A stretch of 64,000 nucleotides of DNA from Escallonia rubra. Its lineage: Eukaryota; Streptophyta; Magnoliopsida; Escalloniales; Escalloniaceae. Below, one piece after another: positions 31,913 through 45,913 of this stretch. Both the position numbers and the translations under genes were made by a program. A model generated the notes under the pieces. That model saw nothing but the letters and a program-made list of their open reading frames with translations. It made no database searches and was not told the origin of the DNA. The DNA is taken from the NCBI GenBank assembly GCA_033065855.1, contig JAVXUO010002656.1:1-64000 (forward strand). Reading direction: 5' to 3'. How positions within the stretch are numbered: position 1 is the first letter of the stretch; each line of letters begins with the position of its first letter.

Positions 31913-33682
31913 CACTACAAGAAAAAAGATTTTTACCGGCGTATTTTTAGTGACGGATACAAATCCATCGATAAAAGACAGATTTACCGACATATAATTA
32001 TGTCGGTAAAACTCCGTCGCTACAAACTTTTACAGATGGGTATGCTGTCGGTAAATAGTTTTACCGACGTAGTTTTACCAATGGTTTTCTACCGACGGAT
32101 TCACCGTAGCGAAAAGTCTTTTAAAAAGTTTCTATTTTCAGCCGCCTTTTTTTAATTTTGTAAAAAGTTTTTAGCGACGGAATCGTTCCGTCGCTAAAAC
32201 TCTCCAAGGTAGCCATTCAAGGGAAAATATTCCGTCGCTTATTCAAGATTTAATTCGGGCTACTTAGGGCTAATTGAGCCTAGTTAAAGCATATTACAGT
32301 TAATTACCCTAATTGAATTTAATTGGGGTTTGACTACGATTTATCAAGACAATCAGGATTTAATTAGGTTAATTAGCGGTGATTAGGGTTAATTAGAGAT
32401 TAAATTAAACAGTAAATTAGGTTTAATCAATGTTAATTAGGGTTAGTCAGTTTTAATTATGATTAATTAGGGCTAATCGAAGTTAGTTAGGTTTAATTAG
32501 GATTAATTACTATAAACTAGAGTTTAATTAATATTTAATTAGGGTTAATCAGTTTTAATTAGGCCACGACGTGGATTCCCTGGTACGATTGCACGTGCCG
32601 TGATAAGGGCATCCCCACTCCCCGTTGCATCTCCACAAACACAGACACCGACCGTGGAGCGCTCATCGTTACATGAGAACGAGATCTGTCGCATTGCTGC
32701 GGAGGTTTAAAGGATGATCACGGCGCATAATCAGGTACAACCACTACATACGTTTAGTGAACACTACATACGATTGCTATCGAGATTAATGCGTCCGTAC
32801 GTCTACATGTAGGGCACTGCTGCTCGACATGTCGAACCAAATCCGGATCACAGTGCCCCCGTTGACGAGGACGATCAGCAGGATCCAGATCTAGGACTCG
32901 CCGACACCCCTGATCAGTCCTTTCCCTCCTAACTATTTGTATCCCCCTCTCGTACCTCCCCCCGACTTGTACTCCCATCCCCTCCCCTCCCTTACTCTAT
33001 TGTATCCCGCTCCCGTTCTCTCCTGAACTTTGTATACATTTTTTTTTCCGATTAGTATAGAATCCATTTTTATATATGTGTCGTGTCTGTTTTAGAGTTA
33101 AATAATTGGTGATGGATAATAAATTATTTAACCCTAATGTGCAGTGATAAATATTTGTTGGATTGTGATGGTGATTATTGAGAATTTGTAATTACAGGTT
33201 TAGGTATTAAAAAAATAAAATATTTAAATTAGTTTGACTTTTAGCAACGGATTTTATTCCGTCGCTAAAAGTCTAAGTACTATAACTGACTTTTGGCGAT
33301 GGAATTTCTATCACTAAAGTTTTAAACAACAAATGTTTAGCGATGGATATTCCCTCGCTAGAAGTCATCAAATTTTTGGACGAAATGTTCCGTAGCTAAA
33401 TATTTTATGTACTAAATTATTTTTGAAAAAAGAAAATATATTATAATACGGAAAATATATTTAGCGACATATACTTATTCGCTAATTATATTAATACGTC
33501 TGCCACTGAAATTTGACTCTTAGGCGATGAATTTCAAAATTCCATCACAAAACTTTTAACGATGGGGTTATAAGCAACAGATCTTTAGCGACAGTCCTTC
33601 CATCTCTAAAAGTCTTTGCTGACGAATATAGGACTTTTAGCGACGAAATTTTCCGTCGTTAAAAGTAATTTATCTTGTAGTG
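31913..33682 (+). mobile_element. CACTA D: non-autonomous CACTA element, both ends present
   Basis: It starts CACTACAAGAAAAAAG and ends ATCTTGTAGTG. Flanking 3-bp copies are GTA and ATA, one mismatch from a duplication. Both ends carry TTTAGCGACGGA-type subterminal repeats (31935-32235 and 33235-33680). The interior is AATTAGGGTTAATT-rich sequence and decayed tail exons. At 1.77 kb it encodes no transposase and is a deletion derivative related to CACTA E. Confidence 0.88.
32640..32916 (+). pseudogene. decayed TNPA-like tail exons in CACTA D
   Basis: Homologous to 15880-16153: ACAGACACCGACCGTGGAG..., a GT-AG intron, then an acidic exon. The first exon has an in-frame TAA in place of the VYR codons seen in CACTA E. 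Confidence 0.55.
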
Positions 33683-34746
33683 ATATTGAATTTCGATTTA
33701 GTGTCAAAGTGACTATTGTGCACATCAATTTGTCTAGTTAAGTTATTCCATTAGCTTCTGTAAGTCTCAAGTCCGTTAAGTGGCTTAGTCCAGGGGCAAT
33801 TAATCCTATCACTTTCTTTCTTTTTGTTTTTCTCCGTCCTCCTCTTTTTCTTCCTTTTTCTTTTTATCTTTCTTCTTCTTTCTCCCGTCACCATCTCGAC
33901 CAAGCTACCGCCCCACCCCACCTAAGTCTTATCTCCACTACACCTTCGTCACTGTCCTAACCAAAAACCCCTTCATCTACTAACTTTTTTGAAAATTTGT
34001 TACCTTTCTCTTTTCTTTCCTGGAAGCAGCTCAGGCCACACCACCATAGCCTAGTACCATCACCACCCCCATGCTACTTCTGCCACCGCCACCATCATTT
34101 GACAACCACTGCCCCACTAGCAATTCTCACCACTCATCATCATCGCCATGCCATAATCATCTAATCTTAACTGCACCAAGTACCCATCCAAGCCCTCGCC
34201 AGTTGTCGCCCATCACAACCATCACCACGAGCCTTCATCCTTTGACCACCCACCCTAACTTTCACCACCCATCACCACCATGCATCATACAATCCTAACT
34301 GAGCCACCAATTCGAGTCCTTGCCACCCCGCCATCATCATCCGTTAACCACCACCATCACCATCACCACCACCACTCCATCATTACCACTAATTCATCAA
34401 CATTTTATCACAATTAAACCACCAACCAATGCCCGCACTCACACAAGCACACGCACGCACACACGCGCACACACATACACCCTCATGAACGCAATTAAAT
34501 TCTTCACAATTGTCAATTGTGGTGGGGATTGTGATGCATGGCAAAGCCTGGTCGTAGTGGTGGTGGTTGGCGAGGCATGGGTGGGATAACGAATCTGACT
34601 ATAGGGTGTGGTGGTCGACTGCTGGTGTAAGATGGTAGGTGGCCAGGGAGGAAGAGGGAGGAGGAGAAGAAGAAAGTAAAAGTCAACCAAAAACCTAAAA
34701 AATAAGAAAATGATGAACTTGCCCCTGATTTAAGCAAGCTAACTAG
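33683..34746. other. pyrimidine-rich and CCA-rich low-complexity DNA
   Basis: T/C-rich 33800-33900, CCACCATCAC-type repeats 33960-34400, a (CA)n patch near 34440-34475 and GGTGG-rich DNA after 34500. Open frames here are composition artefacts. Confidence 0.6.
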
Positions 34747-37700
34747 TGTAATACCCCGGATTTTTGGCTACTTGTGAAAAAAAAATTTATACTGATTTTG
34801 AATTAAGTAGTGGACCTTACAGAGATTGTTTGGAGTTCTTTTNGTGACGAAATTAATATTTAATTGTATTAGTGGCTAATGTGATTAGATTAGGTATTTA
34901 AAAAAAATATTTCTACTTGGATTAAGATTGTGAGTCATATTATAATTAAATTAGTAGTGAGGACTTTAAGTTGTATTATGATTGCACTAGCAATTAGGAC
35001 TTCAAGTTATATTAGAATTAGATTAGCAAGTTATATAAAGGGGGGGGGGGGAGAAGACATAAGTATCTTCATATTTTTTTGAGACAAAGGATAGAAAAGA
35101 GAAACGAGTTATCGCATTTTTTGGGTATTTAAGAAAAAAGGTGGTGAATTATCTAAGATAAATTGGAGATTATTGACATGATATTCGTTACTTTGAGGTA
35201 ATGGTTTTATGCATTCGAAATCTTTGATGTCACACGTCTCATTGCAGTTTGAGTTGTTACAATTTTGTATCCAAATATTCTTCGTAATCATCATGTTCCG
35301 TTTTCTTGAAAATTCGTTGAAAATATCTTTACGATTTCTGCTTATAACTGCTGCTGGTACGTGCTACTGTAAGACCATTATATATAGTCTCCTATCTTTA
35401 TTTGCATGCCCGTTGGTTAAAATTAAAGTACCCAAGGGTAACCATTATTGCTTTTAATTACACGTTGGATTAATTTGGCTTCCGTCATTCCTGCTTTTAT
35501 GCGTTGGCTTCCATAATTAGTCCTACCTTTCATTCAGCTTCTTAGCCCATGATTACAATACTATCCAAATAACTTTAGTTTTTTTGTTTTTGTAAGCAAG
35601 ATCAATTCAAGAGATAAACGTACAAACACAGTCTAGTTTCCCTCATCCTCCATTAACAAAAGAAGATGGTGGATGGAGGAAGGGGGAACTAAACCCACAA
35701 AAAGGTTGAAATCTGCCCATTTAGCCAAAATATGAGCCAACCTATTTACAATCCTATTTACTTTAACAAAGCACCAACAGGTAAGGAATTTCAGCTTCTC
35801 CCTTGCATCAGCCATAGATGCGAAACAACGCCAATTCGGTTTAGTACCAAAATCATTGAACCAGCTAATCACTGATTGGGCATCCCCTTCAAAAATAATG
35901 TGGGTAAACCTGTATTGTAAAGCCACTTCAATCGCAAAGAGGGCTGCCAAAGCCTCCGCATGTTCAGGATCTGTGGTTCCACTTTCAGTTACGTGAGCAG
36001 CAATAACATTCCCCAGATGGTTTGAGATGATAACCGCTTGGATCGACTTCTTTTCCCTAACCGCCGCATCAAAATTGATCTTGATCCAAAAAGGGGGAGG
36101 GCTACTCCAAGTATGCATTTCCGTGGGAACTATTTCATTCAGCTTCATTACCTCACAGTGGTAATGATAGTTCTTGAGGACAGACGATGCCACATCATGG
36201 GCGTTGATCGTAGCTTGTTGAAACACCTTCCGGTTCCTACTCATCCAAATATACTCCATTGTCGTACACGCAAACAAGGTGAATCTGTGGTTTTGGTTTG
36301 CATTCTGCCTACCTGGGACTTTTGGTTCAAGAATATCCTCCAGCCACTTAATCATCAGTAACTCAGAGTCATCAGCAATAGGGATAGGAGGTTGGGAATT
36401 TTCGGGAGAGAATGTCCACAAAGCTCGAGCAAGCGGGCAGTGGTAAAACAAGTGAATTAAAGATTCTTGCTCCATGTTACAAAGAGGACATACCGAATCA
36501 ACATCCGAGTTGAAAACTTGAATTTTGCTTCCAATTGGAAGAATATTCCAAGCAATGCGCCAAATCAGAATTTTTTGGCGTTCACAAAGCCTAGCCTTCC
36601 ATATAGATTTCCAAATGTGATTGTTGGCTAGCCAATGCCCTTGGAATTTCTGCTCATTTTCGTTTATATATACCGATTTGCAAGAGAACTTCCCAGACTT
36701 GGAGATGGTCCAGGCTAAGAAATCCTGGGGGCATGTTGAAGAGATTCTAATCTTTTGAATCTCTGAGATTGTCGATTCCGAGAAGAGTTTCTGCAATTTC
36801 GGTATATTCCAAGAGAATGAGTTGTAGTCGATAAGATACGCCACTTTATAGTTTCCAGCCTCCTCATAAGGTTCCTCCAATCCCGCTGATTGAATAAAGG
36901 ATGGTACGAAGCCCGGCAAAGAAGGGATCCACGGATCTCTTCTAAAATCGATTGATTTTCCATCACCAATAATAAAACAAGCTCCTTTCTTGACGCTATT
37001 AATACCCGAACAAATTCCTTTCCATATCCACGATGCGGTCTTTGGCGGAGAGTGCTCCAAGAATGGGGTACCTTTGAGGTACTTGGCTTCCATAATTCTG
37101 CTCCAGGACTTCCATGGCTTGTTCACAACTTCCCAGCTCAGTTTTGCAAGGAGAGCTTTATTAACGTCCTTCATCATCTTAAACCCCATACCCCCTTTGC
37201 TTTTTGGAATACACAAAGATGTCCACGCTTTGGGAGAGAAAAAGTGTCGTTTGGTTTCGTTGTGTCCCCACCAAAACCTTCTCATAGCACCATCTATATC
37301 TTCACAAATGCTAACGGGCAACGCAAATGTAGACATGGTATAAGCTGGGATTGCCATTGCCACCGCCTTTATCAATGTCCCTCTTCCCGCAAATGACAGA
37401 CACTTCGACTTCCATCCACTAAGCCGTTGTTTCACTCGATCAACAACTGACTTGAAAAGGCTTCTCTTGCTTTGATTGGTGAAAATTGGGAGGCCCAAGT
37501 ACTTGTCATTTGGGGGAGCATGTTTGAATTCCAGAATTCTGCTCATATCTCTTTTATCCTGTCCTGACATGTTCTTGCTAAAGAAAATCCTTGATTTTTC
37601 CCGATTGACAGTTTGTCCCGACCAAGTTTCAAACTTTTTCAGACATCTACTAACTGCCTCCGCTTCTTTTTTATTTGCCCTGCAAAATATAAAGAGATCA

Positions 37701-39309
37701 TCAGCGAAAAGGAGGTGCGTTATTGCTGGGCTTCCACGGCTTGCTTTTATTCCATTAAGGTTTCCCAAGCTTTCTTCTTTTAGTAGCAACCTGGTGAGGA
37801 TTTCAGTTCCTAAGATGAAAAGGAAAGGGGATAAGGGGTCTCCCTGTCGGAGTCCTCTACTTGGACTGAATTTCCCAAACGGCGCACCATTAATTAGGGT
37901 CGAAAAGGAGGATGTTGTAGTACATTGTTCAATCCATTGAATCCACTCCGTCGCAAAGCCAAAGTTCTTCATGATCAACAATAAGAAAGGCCACTCCATC
38001 TTATCGTAAGCTTTCTCCATATCAATCTTTATCGCCATCAAGCCTTTCTTCCCTTTCTTTAACCGCATTGTATGCCACAATTCTTGCACCACAATGCTGT
38101 TATCATTTATCAATCGGTTCGGCACAAAGGCTGCCTGGAGAGGTGAGATAAGCTTGTGAAGCAGGAGGCGAACTTTAGTTTTGTTCAGGAAGTCAAATTG
38201 ATCATGTTTTTACTATACGGCCACCATGGCTGCCTTTAGCTCTCACGTGTCTTTAGTTTTTCACCCAAAACTTATTTTGATGATATCTCACTCGTTCGAT
38301 CTCCGATTAAACTAGTTCTTATTTCATTGAATTCGTATTTTTGTTCTCTTCAGTTTGAGTCTACAATGACTACTTTTGGACTTCGAATGAATATTCGTTA
38401 TATTTATCAAATTACTTTGTGGGTGATATTTGTGTTTGAAAGTCACTTTTGATGATCGTGACTTATTTGTGACGCGCTAACTGCAATATTTGACATGGTA
38501 TAACTATGATTTGTAATGTTTAATAATAAGCAATTGTGTACGAGACACCCACAAGATTTGGTAAATGTATTTTGATTTTCAAGTTATTGGTTAAGAAACT
38601 CCTTTTTCAGTCAATTTGTTATTCGTGTGTGAATTGATATTCGACTTATTGGTTATTTAACGCCCTTTTCGGTCGCTTCTGTTATTCGCTTGTGAAATTT
38701 GATTGAATTATCTGAATTCCTATTTATTGGTTCTATTCGATAACTCAAATATGTTATTCGTTTTTGATAACCTTCTTTTGGTCACTTTCGCTATTCGTTT
38801 GTAAAATTTGGCTAAGTTATCTTAATTTCTATTTTTTGGCGTTACTCGATAACTCTAACTTCATATTCTTTTTTGGCCCTTCGTGTGTAAGATCTCTGAA
38901 TGAGTAATTTGTGCTCACCCCTTTGATTTTTGTTTCCTTTCCCTTCCAGGCTAAAAATAACACGAAGGGCGAGATGTAAGTACAACGGAAATTGCTGTGG
39001 TTTTATATATTGATAATAGAGCTTATGATTTTTTTAGACGAATTATTGGTTAATAGATCTTTTTCACTTTGGATTAAGATATTTAGTCTGAGAGATTTGT
39101 AATAAAGTTTTGAAATATTTTAGAGTGAAGTTTTTGAAGGGATTGCATTTATGTTTTGGATTATTTTTTAGAGTTAAGTTTTTTTGAGATTTAGATAATT
39201 GGGTTTGTGGTATCTTAGATACTCTGCTCTACCTTTATAATAGTTATGTCATCGACATGTTTGAGATTAGGTTTAAAGACGTGTACGACCTCGGGTTCGG
39301 GGCGTTACA
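34747..39309 (+). mobile_element. LTR of the same retrotransposon family, split by a LINE
   Basis: It begins TGTAATACCCCGG and ends CGGGGCGTTACA, matching in reverse orientation the pieces at 18059-19937 and 63857 onward. Without the LINE insertion it is about 2 kb, near the 1.9 kb solo LTR. A TATATAAAGG promoter-like box lies near 35033. No internal coding region is attached, so it looks like a solo LTR. Flanking 5-mers (ACTAG, ACAAT) do not match, which may mean age or rearrangement. An ambiguous base N occurs at about 34843. Confidence 0.7.
35583..38170 (-). mobile_element. 5'-truncated LINE (plant L1 clade) with reverse transcriptase and RNase H
   Basis: The insertion is flanked by the 12-bp duplication AACTTTAGTTTT (35571-35582 and 38171-38182). 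The minus strand holds one long open frame (35633 to at least 38125). From its N-terminus it has RT motifs AAFVPNRLI, DMEKAYDKMEW, GLRQGDPLSP and the catalytic HLLFADDLF. A zf-RVT segment (CPLCNMEQESLIHLFYHC) and a C-terminal RNase H domain (INFDAAV, EALAALFAIEVALQ, FEGDAQSV) follow. The endonuclease and the start of RT are missing: normal 5' truncation during target-primed reverse transcription. The retained 830 codons are uninterrupted, so the insertion is young relative to its host LTR. Confidence 0.92.
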
Positions 39310-40834
39310 ACAATGGGTCCCAAGAGTTGACAGAATGACCCAATTGGGGTCAATTAAAAAATTTAATGGTAACTTTGACACAAAGTGAAGTCCAGTGACC
39401 AAAACGGAATTTGCATTATAGTTCAGTGGTCAACAGTGTATTTAACTCTTTAAAAAATGAAAAGTAAAACAAACCACCAATATACAGACGACTCAAGCAT
39501 AAGAATAAGACTTGCAAGGATATAATGCAAAAGAATAGTATAATTATGACTATAATTTGCCCCACACGTTTTGAAGACAATGTGAAGGTAGGGGTTTCGA
39601 TGTAACATGAGGAAAATCTTATAACTAAAAGCTCTATTTTGGAAAGAAAACATTCCAACTTTCTAGAGTATTTCAACCTTAGAATATGTTTTTAACCAAT
39701 TCTTTCAGAATTTGTATTTGCAAATTAGGAATTGGATTCGGAATTCAATTAACTTTTTTTGTTTGGAACAAAAGGGAATTCAAATACCATAGAATATCAA
39801 TTTTGTGTTTTTGTGTTTGGAACACAGAAGAAATGGAAAGGTAATAAATTTAAGACAATTATATCATTGTCTTATAATGAATACGGTAAGTGATTTCACA
39901 TGTGCTGGTAGCACCGCATTGTAGTAGTGGTGTGTGAATAGTCACGGTGTAGGTGTAGCGTAATTGAGGCTGGAATTGGTTGGATGGTCAAGTGATGGTA
40001 ACGATGGTATTGGAGTGGTGGCGATATTAAGGGGTAACTGGTGGTAAGAATTGTGACAATAGTGACGGTGGTGTTATCAACGAGGATGGTGGTGGCGGTG
40101 GTGTGGCGTCAGAGGTGGTGTTGTTCAATGGCATCCCCAGCACCTAACAATGACAGCAGTGGCGGTGGACGTGGTTGGGCAGTAATGATGGTACCAGTAG
40201 TAATGGTGCTAGTGGTTCCAATGCGTAACTAGTGATAATGATGTCAGTGACATAAGTTGCGATAACGGAAACATAGACGATGGCGGTGGTGGTATTGTGA
40301 CATCGAAGGTGGTGGTGGTGTGGCATCAACGATTGTGGTAGTGAGGCGGTCCAGTGATTGTAACGATGGTAGTGGTGGTGATGGTCTCCATGTGCCACTA
40401 GTGGTCTGTTGGCAACAACAGAGACATTGGTGACTATATCAGGCATGTTGATCGTGAACGGCTTGATAAAGTTGCACGGGTGGTAATGGTAGTGACGATA
40501 ACGATGGTAGTAGTGTTGATGGTGGAATGGCGGCAGAAGCGATGTTGACGATCTTTTGACAATAATAATGGTCATGGTGATGATGTAACACACTTGACAG
40601 AAGTTGTGGTGGTGGTGTCATGTCGTGTAGTGATGACAATAATATGGTGGTTGTGGTGGGTGAAACCATCCAGTGGTGGTGGGTATAGCGGTCCATTGGT
40701 GGTGGTAATGACGGTAACGTAATGGTGAAACTACTGGTGGCAGTGACAGTCGTGGTAGTAAAGGTGGTGTGGTGGTGACGATCACGAACAATATGCGGGT
40801 GGTTCATTGGTTGTAGAGATTCTGGATATAGTAG
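39310..40834. other. GGTGGTRRTGR-rich low-complexity DNA
   Basis: 39900-40800 is dominated by GGT/GTGATGG repeats; the complementary Thr/Ser/His-rich frames are compositional. No gene. Confidence 0.6.
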
Positions 40835-41279
40835 TGTTGAATAACGATTTAATGCGCTTACCACATAACGTAATGGGTTCGGAAACATACCGTACGAAGT
40901 CTCCGACAATTCCGACGTAGGATCCTTGTTGTTACGAGCCTCCAACACGCTTGATCTTTTTCGCAGTTATGAAAACGGCAACTAGAGTCGAATTTTTCGT
41001 CCACGAACCAAATCCTAGAGCTTGGTGATTGCTCTAGAGAGAGTGCTATAGAGAGAGGGATTATTGCTATGACCTCTGACTTATTGGGATATCTCTAGCC
41101 TTTATATAGAGATACAATTAGAGACTGACTTTACCTCAAACTCTTAGGAGATAAAGATGTATTTACCTCAAACACTTAGGAGATAAATATCCTCTAATTA
41201 ACTGTAATTATCCAGACTAGCAAATACACATTATCTGTTAGTGGGCGGATAATGGGTCCATTGACCCAATTTATTAACA
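40835..41279 (-). repeat. copia 3' LTR
   Basis: 445 bp, TG...CA ends, partner of 47693-48135. Confidence 0.93.
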
Positions 41280-44200
41280 GCTCCCACTCGCCCACACACA
41301 GGGCAAATAAATCGTACAGTCCCTCTTTATCTCTCGTCCACTCATCTCCTCATACAGGAAATGGAACGTGCGACCTACGAGAAAGGATGTCCAGTTGAGG
41401 AGTATTGTATTAAGTTATCACCAAACTAACACAATACATCACTCCAATAAATCTCGTGTGTACCCCAGATAGTTCAACTACACCAGATTAAACACTCTCA
41501 AATCCCTCATAATGAGCAGTGTTAAACCTCTCATATGTTATGTATTCATGACTCATATCGAAACAAAAATTGACAAAGTCCTCGGGCTATGAATCACACA
41601 ACATGGTGTAATATTGAACTTTCTCCCCAAGGTCCTCATGTCATTCCAATTAGACCCAACCGCTTTCCTAGACATGCCCCGCGAGACCGCATCATCCATG
41701 ATCCAAGGGTACATGCTAAAGTAGCGACATTGAGTATCCTCTTCATGACATAGTCTAAGGTGAGAAGGGTACTACATAGGATCAAAAGTATTTCGATCCA
41801 AGTGGCTCACACAGTGACGAAGCAGAGATTCATTCATCACTCCCACTGTCGGTCTGCATTTAGCACATGCAGTATGATTTGCATGCTATGGCGTAACCCG
41901 CAAGGGCGTGTCACATAAATGTATAATGAAATACGCCATACGAATCTAAGTCTAGTCGCTGTACAAGCGCCTAACCTGAGTTTTTCAGCCCAGTCACTCT
42001 CATAGTGCCTGCCTGAAATCTCACATTCGGCTGTAAACATGTTACATAAAATTGTGGAGACACTCTATGATTGACCTACCTTTTTAGGTCTCATTTTAGC
42101 TCCAACTAAGGTGACATGTTTGCTTTATAAACTGTATCATCTTATTCTCCCTCTTGGCGCCTAAGACAATTATGTCTCATCTTGCTCGCTATCTTAGCGC
42201 CAAGGTGAATTACCCGTGTGAGTGGGTCAATTCGAGCCTGGTGACACTCTCAATAAGGATGCATTTGTAATCACATTCATTCCAAAATAAACTCAAATCA
42301 AGGAATGAAAATATAATAAATAATGTCAAGTACATAAGATGCCATAAACATATCAAAACCTACGGAGTCCCATACTCCTAATGTGAGAAAGGAAAACATC
42401 TCTAGCAATGGGCTTGGTCAAAGGATCAGCCACCATTCTGCCAGTAGGTATATGTTTCTTGGACACCTCTCCTTGCGCAACTAATGAAATGATAACGAAG
42501 GCCTATGTGTTTAGCCTTCCCATGATATTTGGGATCCTTTACAAAATCTAGGGCAGCTGTATTCTCACAGTGAATAGAGCGACAGCCTCATCTACATGAG
42601 TTGTAACCCCTAGAGCCTGTATGAATGACCTCAATCATACAGCTTCCTGGATTGCTGCTGAACAAGCAGCATTCTCCGACTCCATCGTGGATAGGGCGAT
42701 GCAAGACTTTTTCTTACTGCACCAAGAGATAGCTCCACTTGAAGTGGATATGCGCTTATCTCTATTAGCGCCCCAATCCTCTTAGTCTCAAGTCTCCACC
42801 ATGATAACACATGATGAGATTAGCGGTTCCACGCTTGTATCGAAGGATCCTCTTTACCGCATTCTAATGAGCGGGTCCAGGATTACTCTGATAATGACTC
42901 ACCATTCCAACGGCATAGCAGATGTCTGGACGCGTACACAGCATAACGTACATCAGACTTCCTACTGCAGCCGCGTAAGGCACTTTGGACATCCGATTCT
43001 TTTCCTCATCATTCTTTGGGCATTGGTCTGTGGTCAAAGTACACGCCTTGTCCATTGGAGTGTCTATGGGTTTTGAGTTATGCATACGAAATCGTTCAAT
43101 GACTTTCTTGATGTATGTCTCTTGAGACAAACCGAGAAGTCTCTTTGAACGATCACGTACGATTTTAACCCCGAGCACATAATTAGCTTCTCCCATGTCC
43201 TTCATCTCAAATGTTGAGGACATCCACTGCTTAGTGGCGACAATAAAACTCATGTCATTCCCAACTAAAAGAATGTCATCCACATACAAAGAAAGGATTA
43301 GAATATTTTTCTTGGATCGTTTTACGTAAACGCAATGGTCTTGTTCAATCATTTCAAAACCTATAGAGGTAATGGCATGATGAAACCTAAAGTACCACTG
43401 CCTAGACGATTGTTTGAGACCATATATAGAACGTTTGAGACAGCAAACTTTGCGCTCATGTTCTTTGACTTCAAAACCCTCGGGTTGAGCCATATAAATC
43501 TCTTCGTCTAGTTCTCCATTGAGAAACGCAGTCTTAACATCCATATGAAAAAGTTCTAAATCCTGCTGGGTGACAATATCTAGGATCAGGCGAATTGAAG
43601 CAAATCCCACCACTGGGGAGAAAGTGTCTTCATAGTCCATACCTTGCTGTTGGGTATAGCCTTTCGCCATAATACGTGCCTTATACTTGTCAATTGACCC
43701 ATCTGCCTTGCGCTTGACTTTTAAAACCCACTTGTTTCCAATAGTCTTGCGCCCTGGCGGAAGGTCAATCAACTCCCAGACCTGATTCTTTTCCATTGAG
43801 CTCAACTCATCCTTCATTGCAGCCATCCACTCATTGCTAGCAGACGAAGATAAGGCTTCTTCCACAGAAGTAGGCTCGTCTTCATCATTTGGAGTGCACA
43901 TAAGAATTTCTCCGTCAATCTCAAAACGACGACGTGGAACTCTTCCTCGTGCACCTCTACGCAGTTGAGAATCTTGTTGACCTAATGGTCCTTGTGGTGT
44001 GCTCCCACTATCTGGGATACTCCCACTAGGTTGAAGGTCACTTACACTATCTTCAGCGACAAAAGGACGAGGAACTAATTCCCCACCTTCGCTTGGAGAT
44101 GGTAAAGTGGGTTCAACCTCCTCTAACTCATAGAGGTCAAGATTCTTACTCGCGTCTCCAATGCTAGGAAAATCACTCTCTATGAAATCGACATCACGCG

Positions 44201-45913
44201 ACTCTATTTCAGTCCTTCCACCATTTGGATGTTCACCATACATCACATAGCCTTTAGAGTTTTCAGAATACCTTAGAAAGATACTCTTCTTTGCTCTAGG
44301 CCCTAGTTTCCCATACTTATGAGAAGTACTGTGAACATAGCCTGCTGAGCCCCATGGGCGCAAGTTATCCAAATTTGGCTTTTGGCCATTCCAAAGCTCA
44401 TAAGGGGTGGATTTGACTGACTGTGAAGGCACACGATTAAGTATATAGGCTGCAGTCAAAAGGGCATCCCCCCAAAAAAATATTAGAAGGTTTGCTTGAC
44501 CTAACCATGTCTAACAATGTTTTATTCCTTCTTTCCGCAACACCATTTTGCTGTGGAGTATTAGGAATAGTAAGTTGCCTGTTTATCCCCTTTTCCTCAC
44601 AAAACTTTTTGAAGTGATCTGACAAATATTCGTGTCCCTGGTCAGTACGAAGAGTTTTTAAATTCTTCTCTTTCTGATTCTCAATCTCTGCTACAAAGCG
44701 TTTGAAACAGTCCAAAGCTTCATAGTGGTGAGATATCAGATACACATAACCATATCGCGTATAATCGTCTATCAGTGTAAGGAAATAAGAGGCGCCATGG
44801 CGTGCCTTTACACTCATAGGTCCACATATGTCAGAGTGAACTAGCTCAAGTGGTTGAGTTGCTCTCACAGCCTTTCCAAAAGGCTTCCTGCATGCTTTAC
44901 CGGCCAAACAAGCCTCACAAGTTTGTAGATTGACTTTTGCGAGTGGGCCTAAAAAGCCTTCTCTAGCCAAACGAGTCATTCTATCTTGGCCTATGTGGCC
45001 CAGCCTCGCATGCCAGGTGGTAGAATCATTCATAATATTATCATTCATAACATAAGAATAAGAGGACTGAGAATCAATTAAATCCAATTGGAAAAGACTA
45101 TCCACGCGAAAACCATGTCCAAACAAAACATCATCCAAAAAGATGTCCAACTTATTACCCCTAAAAATAAAGAAAAACATTAGCACTTGCCATTTGCATT
45201 GCGCGAACCCCCTTGCGTGCTAGCCTCGCTTTTCTTACTTTGTCTTCCGCGCTTGCCATTTGCATTGCGCGGTCCCTCTTGGGCGACATAAGTGAAGGTC
45301 TTGTCAGCATCTCAAGTTTCAGCCTCAGTGATGACATGCTTTGGAACATCAAAAAAGTTCTTGATGTTTTCACTATGGGTCAATATATGTTTCATATTGG
45401 CCCATATGAGGGAATAAAGTACCTTATGACAGCCTTGACTTGTTGCTCATCTGTGAGCGCATGGCCAGCATCCCTTAGCTTACCAATCATATTGGACATC
45501 ACCCTTAGATGCTCACTCATGGTATGCTTAGGGTCTTTTGTGTACTCCTCAAACTTGATCACAAGGCTACGAAGCCGCGTAGTTGAGGTTCCACCAAAAG
45601 AGAACTTGAGCTGCTCCCATAAAGCTTTGCAAGTTGGAAGTTCATCATACTGCCCAATTAGATCATTTTGCAAGCTGCTCAACAAGGTGTAGCGCGCACT
45701 ACAATCTTTCTGATTCCACTTCTGGTAGGCAGTGTGGTCTCTTAGGGGTTGCGCCTCAGTTGACGCGACCATCTCCTTGGTCAAGTGCTCCTCGAGCTCT
45801 TGTTCGTTCAGCATGAATTTCATCTTTTTGTGCCAAACGTCATAATTATCTCCGTTAAGTTTCTCACCCTTAACGAGATCAGCTATGACATTCTTGGTGG
45901 CCATTCTATTCAC

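Noticed and set aside
40144-40948. Thr/His/Ser-rich frames opposite GGT repeats
   Set aside because: Pure low-complexity product of GGTGATGG repeats; no start context, intron structure or domain.
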